Shown here one piece after another: positions 5,088 through 12,070 of a stretch of 12,070 nt of DNA (positions are counted from its first letter, which is position 1; each line of letters opens with the position of its first letter). This stretch comes from Methanobacteriota archaeon (GTDB lineage Archaea; Thermoplasmatota; Thermoplasmata; RBG-16-68-12; EA-27): the NCBI GenBank assembly GCA_016207545.1, contig JACQPO010000137.1, forward strand, positions 1-12,070, in the 5' to 3' direction. Below the pieces are notes generated by a model. That model saw nothing but the letters and a program-made list of their open reading frames with translations, was not told the origin of the DNA and ran no database searches. A program made the translations under genes and the position numbers.

Positions 5088-7507
5088 GGGCGGCGGACCG
5101 CATCCGGACGGGGGAGGAAGAAGTCGTGGCGGTGCCCGCGCCCGTCGCGCCGCCGGAACCCGCGGAGGGATTCGTGATCGAGGAGGTCGAGATGTATCGC
5201 TTCATGCGGTACCTGGATCGGACGCCGCCAATCCGCTTCCCCGGCCAGTTCACCGTTATCACCGGCAAGACCGGCTCCGGGAAGACGACGATCCTCGACG
5301 CGATCACGTTCGCCCTGTACAAGCGCACGACGCGGACAGACCCGCCCGCGAACGCGAAGATCACGGACATCTGCCAGCCCGGGGGCCACGTGCGGGTCGC
5401 CTTCCGCCAGCGCGGAAAGCGGTACGAGGTGCGCCGCGGCTTCGCGACGGGCGGGCAGCCGTACTTGGAACTCGCGGAAAACGGCCACACGATCCCGGGC
5501 ACGATTCCTGAGAAGGAGCGCGCGATCCTCGACGTCGTCGGCCTCGACTACGAGGGCTTCCTGAACAGCACGTTCGTGCGGCAGGAGGAGATGAAGGCGC
5601 TCGGCGCCGCGAGCGGGTCCGAGCGGCTGGCTGTGTTCCAGAAGCTGTTCCGGCTGGAGACGTTCGAGAAGGCCGCGAAGCTCGCGTCTGAGCGGTTGGC
5701 GGCCGTGGAACTCGACGCGAGGGCGAAGGAGCAGGAGGTCCTCATGCGGAAGGAACGGCTCGCCCGGATGCCCGCGCTCCGGGCGCAGCTGGCGGCGCTC
5801 GACGACGCGATCGCGGAGGCCCGCACGCGCGAGGCGGAGTTCGCCGCCAAACTCACGGAGGCCCGGGAGGAGGTCCGCGGGCTCGAAGCGACGCACGACG
5901 AGTACACGCGAGCGGAAAGCACGGCCCGGGAGAAGCTCGCGACGCTCCAGCAGCTCGAGGCACGCATAACGAGGCTCAAGGCCGAAGGCGAGGACGCGCT
6001 GAAGTTCCGCGACCACATCTCCAAGCTCGAAGCGGAGACGAACGACTTCGAGACGCTCCAGGAGGAGGGCGAGCGGCTTCGCGACCTCCAGCAGCGGCAC
6101 ACGATCCTCGTGCAGCAACGGGAGGGGCTCGCGCAACAGTGGGAGTCGCTCCAGACCGAGCACGACCGGCGGCTGAAGCAGCTGTCCGATTCCCTGTTCG
6201 CGGAGGAACGGCGGCTCGCGGGGCTCACGACGGACGTCCCCGGGGACGAGGCGTTCGCACTCCTCCGGACGGAGGGCGCGCTTGGCGAACGGGTCGCTCG
6301 AATCGAGCGGGAATTGGAGTGGCTTGCGAAGCGCGCGGACCTCGTCGCGACCTTGCGCCAGGAGCAACTTGCCGCAAAAGCGGACCTCGAACACGTGGCG
6401 TCGCGCGCGTCCCGCATCACGGTCGAATCCTTCGTCCTCTCGGAAATCGAGCGCCACGTCGCGGACATCAAGCGTCAAATCAAGGAGGAGGACGAGGCGC
6501 ACGAGGCCCAGCTCGCGAAGATGCGGGAGGAGTTCCAGGTCCTCGACCGAAAGATCCACGACCTCGGGTTCGCGGAGGACGCGAAACAACGGCTCGCGGA
6601 CATCCGCGAGGTCATCGGCTCCTTGGAGCAGAAGCGGAAGGAGCTCGACCGTCTCCGGAAGGACATCGACGCGCGCGGGGATCCCACCGCGCGGCTCCGG
6701 GATCTCGACGAGGACCGCAAGCGATTGGCGGCGGACCTCGAGGTCCTCACGGGCACCCTCGAATCCCTCCAGGGCGCGGAGGCGGCGTACGGCGAAGCAA
6801 AGGCGGCCCACGAAGCGCTCGCGCGCCAGGCCGAGGAGCTGCGGAAGTCCCTCTACACGAAGGAGGGCGAGCGGCGGGGTTTGGCGGCGCTCCTCACGGA
6901 GACGGAGGCCGAGGAGGCGAAACTCGACGCGGCCGCAGCCGCGCTCGCAGACCTGCTCGCCCAGCGGGACGTGCTCGCGATCCTGAAGAACGAGGTGTTC
7001 CACAAGAAGGGCGTCGTGATGTACGCGATCAACCAGCTCCTGCCGGAACTCGAAATCGAGGCGGGGAAGAACCTGTACGACCTCACGGACGGCCGGTTCT
7101 CCCGCGTGAAGCTCGAGACGTACGAGGAGGCGAAGGGCCACGGGATCCGGATTCTCGTCGGCGGCGTCGACGGGGAGTGGCACGACGTCGGCGAGTTCTC
7201 CGGCGGCGAGAAGACGCAGATCAACGCGGCGCTCCGGTTCGCGATCGCGAAGGAACTCGCGTCGATGCCGCAGGTCGGGCGGACGTACGGGCGCATGAAG
7301 ACCCTGTTCCTCGATGAAGCGGACCTTGGCTCCCTCGACACGGAGGTCTCCCGCGACCTGTTCGTCGCGAAGCTGTTCGACATGGGCGCGTTCTTCGACA
7401 AGGTCATCCTGATCACACACCTGAGCGAGGTCGCGGACCGGTTCCCGGCACGCATCCGCGTGGAGATGACGCCGGACCAGGTGTCGCGGGCGGAGGTGCT
7501 CGCGTGA
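5084..7507 (+). CDS. rad50: Rad50 ABC-ATPase, coiled-coil subunit without a zinc hook
   Basis: ATPase partner of Mre11 that clamps and tethers DNA ends. Walker A GKTGSGKTT is at residues 61-69, the Q-loop at Gln167, the ABC signature SGGE at 706-709, Walker B LFLDEAD at 741-747 (Asp744, Glu745), then the D-loop GSLD, and the switch His779 in LITHLSE. Heptad-rich coiled coil fills about residues 190-650. The family normally has a CxxC zinc hook at the coil apex. Here Cys97, in the ATPase head, is the only cysteine of 807 residues, and the apex region may be around TTDVPGD (382-388). Start: GTG at 5084 overlaps the mre11 stop and follows GGGAGGTG at five bases. It gives a Pro/Ala/Glu-rich extension of about 30 residues. 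GTG at 5174, preceded by GGAGGG, would give a more canonical N-terminus. Confidence 0.95.
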   Translation: MRAADRIRTGEEEVVAVPAPVAPPEPAEGFVIEEVEMYRFMRYLDRTPPIRFPGQFTVITGKTGSGKTTILDAITFALYKRTTRTDPPANAKITDICQPGGHVRVAFRQRGKRYEVRRGFATGGQPYLELAENGHTIPGTIPEKERAILDVVGLDYEGFLNSTFVRQEEMKALGAASGSERLAVFQKLFRLETFEKAAKLASERLAAVELDARAKEQEVLMRKERLARMPALRAQLAALDDAIAEARTREAEFAAKLTEAREEVRGLEATHDEYTRAESTAREKLATLQQLEARITRLKAEGEDALKFRDHISKLEAETNDFETLQEEGERLRDLQQRHTILVQQREGLAQQWESLQTEHDRRLKQLSDSLFAEERRLAGLTTDVPGDEAFALLRTEGALGERVARIERELEWLAKRADLVATLRQEQLAAKADLEHVASRASRITVESFVLSEIERHVADIKRQIKEEDEAHEAQLAKMREEFQVLDRKIHDLGFAEDAKQRLADIREVIGSLEQKRKELDRLRKDIDARGDPTARLRDLDEDRKRLAADLEVLTGTLESLQGAEAAYGEAKAAHEALARQAEELRKSLYTKEGERRGLAALLTETEAEEAKLDAAAAALADLLAQRDVLAILKNEVFHKKGVVMYAINQLLPELEIEAGKNLYDLTDGRFSRVKLETYEEAKGHGIRILVGGVDGEWHDVGEFSGGEKTQINAALRFAIAKELASMPQVGRTYGRMKTLFLDEADLGSLDTEVSRDLFVAKLFDMGAFFDKVILITHLSEVADRFPARIRVEMTPDQVSRAEVLA

Positions 7508-8508
7508 CCGTGCGCGAGGAGCTGCGCGCGGAGCTCTCCCGCATGATCCGATATCGCGAAACCCGTCCGGGGGCGACGTCCCTCGAGGTGCGGAGCATCC
7601 GGCCCGCGGAAACGCCCCTCGACCTCGTCGCGATCGACGGGTCGTACACGTTCCTGTGGAACCTCGGAAGCATGTGGCTCGCGGTCGCCCGCGCGGCGGC
7701 AATCCCGTACGCGCTCACGGAACGCGGCTTCCATCCCCGCCGGCCGGAGATTGTGGACCGGGCGATCATGGTGTCCACGTGGGACGACATCGTCGCGAAG
7801 CAGGACGAGTTCCACCAGCGGCTGTTCGAGGCGACACGGGGGAGCGCGGAGCAGCACAAGGACATGGTGAACGAGTTCCGCAAGCACCTGGAGGGCGAGC
7901 TTGCGGTCAAGGTCGCGCGGGAGACGGAGGGCGTCGTGATCGCCCTCGACGGAAGCTTGGCGGCGGTGCCGAAGGAGCTCGACCACCTCGAAGAGGTCGT
8001 CGGGGCGTGCGAGGCGAACGGGAACACCCTCGTCGGCGTGAGCAAAGACTCCCTCCTCCACGCGTTCGGCCGCGCGATGCCGGACGAACAGGTCCTCCAG
8101 TCGTACGCAGGCATGGGATACGTGCGGGTCCCGAAGGACTTCGAGCAGCGGCAGCGCGGCCTCCTGTACGGGGACGTGTACTTCGCGCGACTCCACCCCC
8201 AGTCGCCGAAGTGGTTCCGCGTGGACATCGGGACGTACAAGGACGACCCGGACTTCGTGTTCTCCCATTTGGCGGCGCATGCGCGGAGCGGCATCAGCCC
8301 CGGCTACCCGTTTCCCCTGATCGAAGCGCACCGACTCGCGGTCCTCGTGCGGCAAATCCGAGAGCCGCTCGAGGAGGAAATCCTCAAAGAGTGCGGACGC
8401 CTCGGGTTGCGGGTGCACGAGGTCGTGGCCGGCCTCACCCGGGTCGAGGGCCGACGGCGCGGCGCGTTCCACGAGTTCCTGGACCAGCTCGCGAGGGACG
8501 TGAAGTGA
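7504..8508 (+). CDS. nurA: NurA 5'-3' nuclease
   Basis: NurA is a Mn-dependent 5'-3' exonuclease and endonuclease. It forms a dimer docked on the HerA hexamer and resects broken DNA ends. The signature acidic motif VAIDGSY (Asp45) and the second motif VVIALDGSL (Asp149) are both present. Further family-like elements are GVSKDS near Lys181, FRVDIG (Asp241) and the C-terminal GYPFPLIEAHRLAVL (267-281, His276). At 334 residues the length matches archaeal NurA. The GTG start overlaps the rad50 stop as GTGA and is preceded by GGAGGTG with a five-base spacer, so translation is probably coupled to rad50. It overlaps herA by four bases, in line with the two products acting as one complex. Confidence 0.94.
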   Translation: MTVREELRAELSRMIRYRETRPGATSLEVRSIRPAETPLDLVAIDGSYTFLWNLGSMWLAVARAAAIPYALTERGFHPRRPEIVDRAIMVSTWDDIVAKQDEFHQRLFEATRGSAEQHKDMVNEFRKHLEGELAVKVARETEGVVIALDGSLAAVPKELDHLEEVVGACEANGNTLVGVSKDSLLHAFGRAMPDEQVLQSYAGMGYVRVPKDFEQRQRGLLYGDVYFARLHPQSPKWFRVDIGTYKDDPDFVFSHLAAHARSGISPGYPFPLIEAHRLAVLVRQIREPLEEEILKECGRLGLRVHEVVAGLTRVEGRRRGAFHEFLDQLARDVK

Positions 8509-10049
8509 AGATCGGAGAGGTCGTCGCCGGCTCCGTCCTCGGCGGGCTCGAGGTCAAGCTGCAACTCGACAATCCCGAGGAACTCCGCATCGGCTATCCG
8601 GTGATCGTAGAAGGCAAGACGTACGACTTCTACTGCCTCGTCGAGGACATTGTGAACCAACAGCTCGACATCGCGGAACGGTTGGCGGGGTCGGACTACA
8701 AGGACGCGCTCGTCCCCGGGGCCGGGACCCACGAAGGGTACGGCGGACCGATTTTCTACAGCAAGACCCTCCTCCGTCCGATTCAGCTCATCGAGAAGGA
8801 ATCGGGCGAGTTGTCCCAACCTCAGACGATTCCCCCGTACTTCTCGGAGGCGCGACACGCGGCGCGGGCAGACGTCGAACACATCTACGAAATCACGGAG
8901 ACGAGCGTCCCGCTCGGGACGATCCGAGGCATCGAGCCCTACTACGTGCACATCGATTTCACGAGGCTCACGGAGAAGCCGTTCGCGATCTTCGGCCGCA
9001 CGGGCGCGGGCAAGTCCATCCTGAACAAGCTAATCTGCCTCTCCGTCCTCACGAAGGACGTCGGCTCCGTCCTTATCTTCGACATGGTCGGCGAGTACGG
9101 CGTGTACTCCCGTGCGGACAACACGAAGGGGCTGAAATATTACTTCCCGGAGCGCGTCGAAATCTTCTCAATCGACCCGAAGAACCAGGAGGCCCGGCCG
9201 TTCATCATCGACCCACGGGAAATCCAGCCGGAGGACCTGATCGTCGCGCTCCAAGACCTCAGACCGGCGATGGTCGACACGATATATGCGATTCACCAGC
9301 GGAGGGGGGAGAAGGACCTCGTCACCGCCATCCAGGACGCGACCGTCGAGCAGCTCGGCGAGGCGCTCGTCCACGAGATGTCTCTCAACGCCCTCAAGCG
9401 TCGGATGGCGCGGCTCACGCGGCTTCCGTTCCTCCGCGAGGGAAAGGATGCGTTCCCGCAGATGATGTCCCTCGTGCGACAGGGGAAGTCGATCGTCCTC
9501 GACTTCGGGGAGTTCGGCGGGGATAGGTCCGTGTACCTGTTCATCGCGAACGTGCTCGCCCACCGGCTGTACGACCTATACACGGAGAAAGGCGAGGACC
9601 GACGCCTCGTCGTCTTCCTCGAGGAGGCGCACAAGTTCCTCGACCCCGAGGTTGCCCCGTACACACGCTTCTCGCAACTCGCGCGGGAAACACGGAAGTT
9701 CAACCTCATCCTCGCGCTCGTCGACCAGCGGCCCACGCGAGTCGATCAAGAGGTGCGCAGCCAGCTCGCGAACCGCTTCGTCCTCTCCCTGAAGGAGCAG
9801 GCGGACGTCCAGAGCGCCCTCGCGGGAGTGCAGGACGTGGGGATGTGGGAGAAGATCGTCGGGACGATCCCGCCGCGCGTCGTGGCGGTAATCGGCGACG
9901 CAATCCGCGTCCCAACGGTCATCGACATCATGACGTACGACGACGCGAACGTGCACGAACACGTCGTCGGGCGCGCGAAAGTGACGGAGGCGGAACTCGA
10001 GCGGCTTGCGCGGAAGGCGGACGACATCTTTCGAACGGGTGCGGGTTGA
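8505..10049 (+). CDS. herA: HerA hexameric DNA translocase/helicase
   Basis: Ring-shaped FtsK/VirB4-related ATPase that pumps DNA through the HerA-NurA resection complex. Residues 1 to about 140 form the HAS-barrel region used for docking NurA, beginning KIGEVVAGSVLGGLEVKLQL. The RecA-like domain has Walker A GRTGAGKS (164-171) and Walker B VVFLEEAHKF with Glu373/Glu374, the first acidic position being Glu instead of the more usual Asp. A downstream DQRPTRVDQEV segment (from Asp407) matches the conserved HerA region near the arginine finger. The 514-residue size is typical. GTG at 8505 overlaps the nurA stop (GTGA), with GAGGG seven bases upstream. A long upstream open stretch in the same frame, inside nurA, is a shadow. 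It is last in the operon here; from memory, other archaea often place herA first. Confidence 0.95.
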   Translation: MKIGEVVAGSVLGGLEVKLQLDNPEELRIGYPVIVEGKTYDFYCLVEDIVNQQLDIAERLAGSDYKDALVPGAGTHEGYGGPIFYSKTLLRPIQLIEKESGELSQPQTIPPYFSEARHAARADVEHIYEITETSVPLGTIRGIEPYYVHIDFTRLTEKPFAIFGRTGAGKSILNKLICLSVLTKDVGSVLIFDMVGEYGVYSRADNTKGLKYYFPERVEIFSIDPKNQEARPFIIDPREIQPEDLIVALQDLRPAMVDTIYAIHQRRGEKDLVTAIQDATVEQLGEALVHEMSLNALKRRMARLTRLPFLREGKDAFPQMMSLVRQGKSIVLDFGEFGGDRSVYLFIANVLAHRLYDLYTEKGEDRRLVVFLEEAHKFLDPEVAPYTRFSQLARETRKFNLILALVDQRPTRVDQEVRSQLANRFVLSLKEQADVQSALAGVQDVGMWEKIVGTIPPRVVAVIGDAIRVPTVIDIMTYDDANVHEHVVGRAKVTEAELERLARKADDIFRTGAG

Positions 10050-10301
10050 GCCTACCGTCGTATGGCGGGTCAAATCCTATGGTTTCGCGCGGCCCTCCAT
10101 CGCCCGATGAGGACCGCGACCCAAGACGTCGTCCCTCCCGCGACGAAGGCCCTTGAGACGTGCGCCACCGTTCCCTTGAGTACCTCGGACCCGGCGACCC
10201 GGCGAAGTACTTCCGCTGCCGCGGCCGCGGCGCGGTCCTCATCGAACACGCGGAAAGGGCGTGGATTCTGCGCGGCCGCCCGCGGGTGGCCTAAAGCCCG
10301 G
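10050..10301. other. Gap between converging herA and radical SAM genes
   Basis: This 252-base stretch has no recognisable terminator, no T-run and no RNA gene. Its only plausible content is the 44-codon ORF at 10160-10294, which ends seven bases from the stop of the convergent radical SAM gene. A longer plus-strand frame beginning at 10062 runs into the radical SAM gene antisense and looks like a compositional shadow. Confidence 0.5.
10160..10294 (+). CDS. Possible 44-residue basic small protein
   Basis: GTG at 10160, three bases after an in-frame stop (TGA at 10154-10156 plus one codon), opens a frame ending TAA at 10292. The peptide is arginine-rich, with LEYLGPGDPAKYFRCRG followed by a strand-like AVLIEHAERAWILRGRP. 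Third codon positions are almost all G or C, as in the neighbouring genes. The alternating hydrophobic pattern looks more protein-like than the other frames. One Cys rules out a self-contained zinc finger. There is no strong ribosome binding site (GAAGG lies about 11 bases upstream) and no clear promoter, so expression would need read-through from herA. No family is recognised. Confidence 0.35.
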   Translation: MRHRSLEYLGPGDPAKYFRCRGRGAVLIEHAERAWILRGRPRVA

Positions 10302-11936
10302 TTACGCGGCGAGGCCCACGTAGGGCGCGACCTGCTCCGCTACGGTCGGATCGTCGAGGGACGCCACGAAATCGGACCACGACGCGAACGGACGGGCGCG
10401 CACGATCCGTGCGGCCCGCTTCGAACCGATGCCGGGCAACGCGGCGATCGCGTGGAGGGAGGCGCGGTTCACGTCGAACGGGTACTCGAGCGCCGTGAGC
10501 GAACGATGCCCGTGCTCGACGACCTTCACGTCCACGTACCGGTTCAGCGGCAGCTCGTACGGAACACCGACGAGGAGACCGTACGTCGCGACTTGGCGGC
10601 CGAACGTCGTCTTCCCCTCGTGCAACTCCAGGTACACGTCGCGCAACATCGTCCCCACGGGCACCGTCCGCTTCAGGATCTCGTGGTCGATCTCCGTCCG
10701 CACGCGTTCCTTGAACTTCCGGAACAGATGGTGGTGGTCCTTGGGCTCGAACTCACGCCGTACGGGCCGGACCTGCCGGATGTTGATCCGACGGACCCAC
10801 AGGTCCTCCTTCAAGAGACGTTTCAGGAACTCGTAGTTCAGCTCGAACGTCCGCGGCGTCTCCCCGTCCAATCCAGTGACGAAGTTAAGCCCGGGCAGGA
10901 TCCACGGCATCCCATTCGGCCCGCGTTCGCGGCCGACCTCGTTGACCATCCGAATCGCCTCGAGGCAGTCGTCCGGGTAGATGTTCAGGTTGTTCGCCTC
11001 CGTCACCGCGGGGTCCGCGGTCTCGAGGCCGAACGAGAGAATCGTCCCTGAGGTCGCGTAGCGCCTCAGGAGCCGCAGCCCCTCGCGCGCCTCCTCCGGG
11101 TTCGCGACCATCATCGCGGGGTCCGCGTTGTCCGTGTGGAGCACCTTCAGGTTCGGCGCGGCCGCGTGGATTCCCGCCAACAGGCGGTGGAGCGCCGCCA
11201 CGTTCGGCCTCGGCGTGAGCGTCTGGCCGACGCCGTCCGCGAGGTATGAGAAGAAATCCGCCTGCCCGCCGAGGCGGAAGTTCACGGCCCCGAGTTCCGC
11301 GAGCCGTCGCACTTCCGCGAGCACGTGCTCCACGGGGCGGAACTTCGGCCGGCCGTACATCGGCTCGATGCAGAACGAGCAGCCGCCGTTCAGGTACCGC
11401 ACGCACCCCTTGCTCGTGTCGAGTTCGAGGATGAGCGGGTCCGGGTAGTCGGGGTGGGACCGGATGACGTCCGCGCCGAGGAGCGCCCACCGGTCCCACT
11501 CCTCCATCGTGCGGTCGCGGTTCGTGAACTCGCCCCGCGTCAGGTAGTCGTACACGGCGGCGTCGAAGTCGCGAATCGCGATGAAGTCGAACGCCTCCAC
11601 GAGGTTGTCGTCGTAGTACCGGAAGCGGGCGAGCGGGCCGCCGAGGACGGACACGCCCTCCCAGTTCCCCGCGCGGAACAGGAGCTCCTTCTCGCTGATT
11701 GGCATCCCGCGCAGGTACTTGCCCGGGACGATCGGGCCCGAGATGATCGCGAGCACGTCGCCACGAAGCGGGTGTCCGTTCCGCACCTGCTCGATCGTCA
11801 CGTATTCCCATTCGTGGCCAGCGTCCGCGACCGCGCCCGCGAGGTACCGCGGGTACGGGGAGAGGAACGGCGGCACGCCGAAGTTCGAGGGCTCGTCCAC
11901 GAACCCGTCCAGGATGACGACCTTCACGGCCCCCAC
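10302..11936 (-). CDS. Radical SAM enzyme with C-terminal helix-hairpin-helix (COG1031-like)
   Basis: Three parts are visible. Residues 1 to about 130 resemble the cobalamin-binding-like Rossmann domain found before many radical SAM domains, with VVILDGFVDEP at the start. The radical SAM core carries KGCVRYLNGGCSFC, so the cluster cysteines are Cys178, Cys186 and Cys189 with CX7CX2C spacing instead of the common CX3CX2C. Residues 494-517 (LHAIAALPGIGSKRAARIV and following) are a helix-hairpin-helix, a DNA- or RNA-binding motif. This arrangement matches the uncharacterised archaeal COG1031 family as I remember it; the substrate is unknown, and nucleic-acid modification is a reasonable guess. 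GTG at 11936 is the longest start. GTG at 11927, three codons later, fits better with the TATA-like box at 11953-11961, which would initiate transcription near 11930. It converges on the herA operon and diverges from the gene starting at 12041. Confidence 0.92.
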   Translation of the reverse strand: MGAVKVVILDGFVDEPSNFGVPPFLSPYPRYLAGAVADAGHEWEYVTIEQVRNGHPLRGDVLAIISGPIVPGKYLRGMPISEKELLFRAGNWEGVSVLGGPLARFRYYDDNLVEAFDFIAIRDFDAAVYDYLTRGEFTNRDRTMEEWDRWALLGADVIRSHPDYPDPLILELDTSKGCVRYLNGGCSFCIEPMYGRPKFRPVEHVLAEVRRLAELGAVNFRLGGQADFFSYLADGVGQTLTPRPNVAALHRLLAGIHAAAPNLKVLHTDNADPAMMVANPEEAREGLRLLRRYATSGTILSFGLETADPAVTEANNLNIYPDDCLEAIRMVNEVGRERGPNGMPWILPGLNFVTGLDGETPRTFELNYEFLKRLLKEDLWVRRINIRQVRPVRREFEPKDHHHLFRKFKERVRTEIDHEILKRTVPVGTMLRDVYLELHEGKTTFGRQVATYGLLVGVPYELPLNRYVDVKVVEHGHRSLTALEYPFDVNRASLHAIAALPGIGSKRAARIVRARPFASWSDFVASLDDPTVAEQVAPYVGLAA

Positions 11937-11952
11937 CCTAGCTCGCCGTGAC

Positions 11953-11961
11953 GGTAAAAGG
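11953..11961 (-). promoter_or_regulatory. TATA-like box for the radical SAM gene
   Basis: CCTTTTACC on the minus strand is centred about 21 bases before GTG 11936 and 30 bases before GTG 11927. The second distance suits an almost leaderless transcript, which favours the shorter start. The preceding GTCAACCTT is shared with the FtsZ-like gene's promoter. Confidence 0.35.
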
Positions 11962-12001
11962 TTGACGACGTGCGTGTCTCGGGGATTTCGATGGCGGGAC
12001 C

Positions 12002-12014
12002 AAAAAACCTTTAG
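12002..12014 (+). promoter_or_regulatory. BRE/TATA-like promoter of the gene at the right edge
   Basis: An A-run followed by CCTTTAG is the arrangement of a purine-rich BRE followed by a TATA element. It is centred about 30 bases before ATG 12041, giving a leader of only a few bases. Confidence 0.4.
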
Positions 12015-12040
12015 CGCAGCCCCTCCATCATTTCGGCCCC

Positions 12041-12070
12041 ATGGCGACCGTCACGGCGATTAACCCAACC
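12041..12070 (+). CDS. Start of a gene cut by the window end
   Basis: ATG at 12041 opens ten codons (MATVTAINPT) with no stop before the end of the window. The call rests on the well-placed promoter-like element upstream and on the gap being too long to belong only to the radical SAM gene's promoter. Nothing can be said about function. Confidence 0.42.
   Translation, partial: MATVTAINPT

Noticed and set aside
5015..7702. 895-codon open frame on the minus strand opposite rad50
   Set aside because: It is antisense to a gene with every Rad50 motif, is rich in Arg, Leu and Glu as expected from mirrored GC-rich codons, and shows no domain of its own.
6853..8472. 539-codon minus-strand frame opposite rad50 and nurA
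   Set aside because: It spans the junction of two well-supported plus-strand genes, and its composition is that of a codon-bias shadow.
7656..8504. Upstream in-frame extension of herA through nurA
   Set aside because: The translation before 8505 is Arg/Pro/Gly-rich with no homology pattern; the GTG at 8505 gives the normal HerA N-terminus.
10062..11051. 329-codon plus-strand frame from the herA end into the radical SAM gene
   Set aside because: Most of it is antisense to the radical SAM gene, and no domain is recognisable.

Overview
The window looks like chromosomal DNA of a high-GC archaeon. Four lines of evidence point there: a complete mre11-rad50-nurA-herA DNA end-processing operon, a COG1031-type radical SAM protein with a C-terminal helix-hairpin-helix, a divergent FtsZ-superfamily protein, and archaeal TATA-like boxes sitting roughly 26-30 bases in front of several predicted starts. 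A euryarchaeal lineage such as a GC-rich Thermoplasmatota member is my best guess. That placement is inference; no taxonomic marker gene is present.

Layout. Bases 1-1062 (+) hold a Fic-domain protein whose frame is still open at the left edge. Bases 1063-1281 are AT-richer non-coding DNA containing a tRNA 3'-end-like fragment. Bases 1282-1817 (-) hold a small membrane-protein gene that can only be read by changing frame twice, so it is a decayed gene or carries sequence errors. Bases 1900-3727 (-) hold three closely spaced genes read leftwards: two VOC (glyoxalase-fold) proteins and an FtsZ-like protein with degenerate nucleotide-binding and catalytic loops. Bases 3728-3899 are a divergent promoter region. 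Bases 3900-10049 (+) are mre11, rad50, nurA and herA, each joined to the next by an overlapping GTGA start/stop. Bases 10050-10301 hold only a possible 44-codon ORF. Bases 10302-11936 (-) encode the radical SAM/HhH protein. Bases 11937-12040 are a second divergent promoter region, with a new plus-strand gene apparently starting at 12041 and running off the window.

How the genes work together. Mre11-Rad50 recognises and opens DNA double-strand ends, and the HerA hexameric translocase with the NurA nuclease resects the 5' strand to leave a 3' overhang for RadA. Overlapping reading frames with strong Shine-Dalgarno sequences suggest translational coupling of all four. The rest of the window shows no clear functional link to this operon. 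The left edge (Fic, broken membrane gene, lower GC) looks like accessory DNA next to a conserved core.

The observations most worth following are that this Rad50 has a single cysteine and so no CxxC zinc hook, and that the FtsZ-like protein has lost key GTPase residues. I saw no CRISPR array, insertion sequence, rRNA or complete tRNA.
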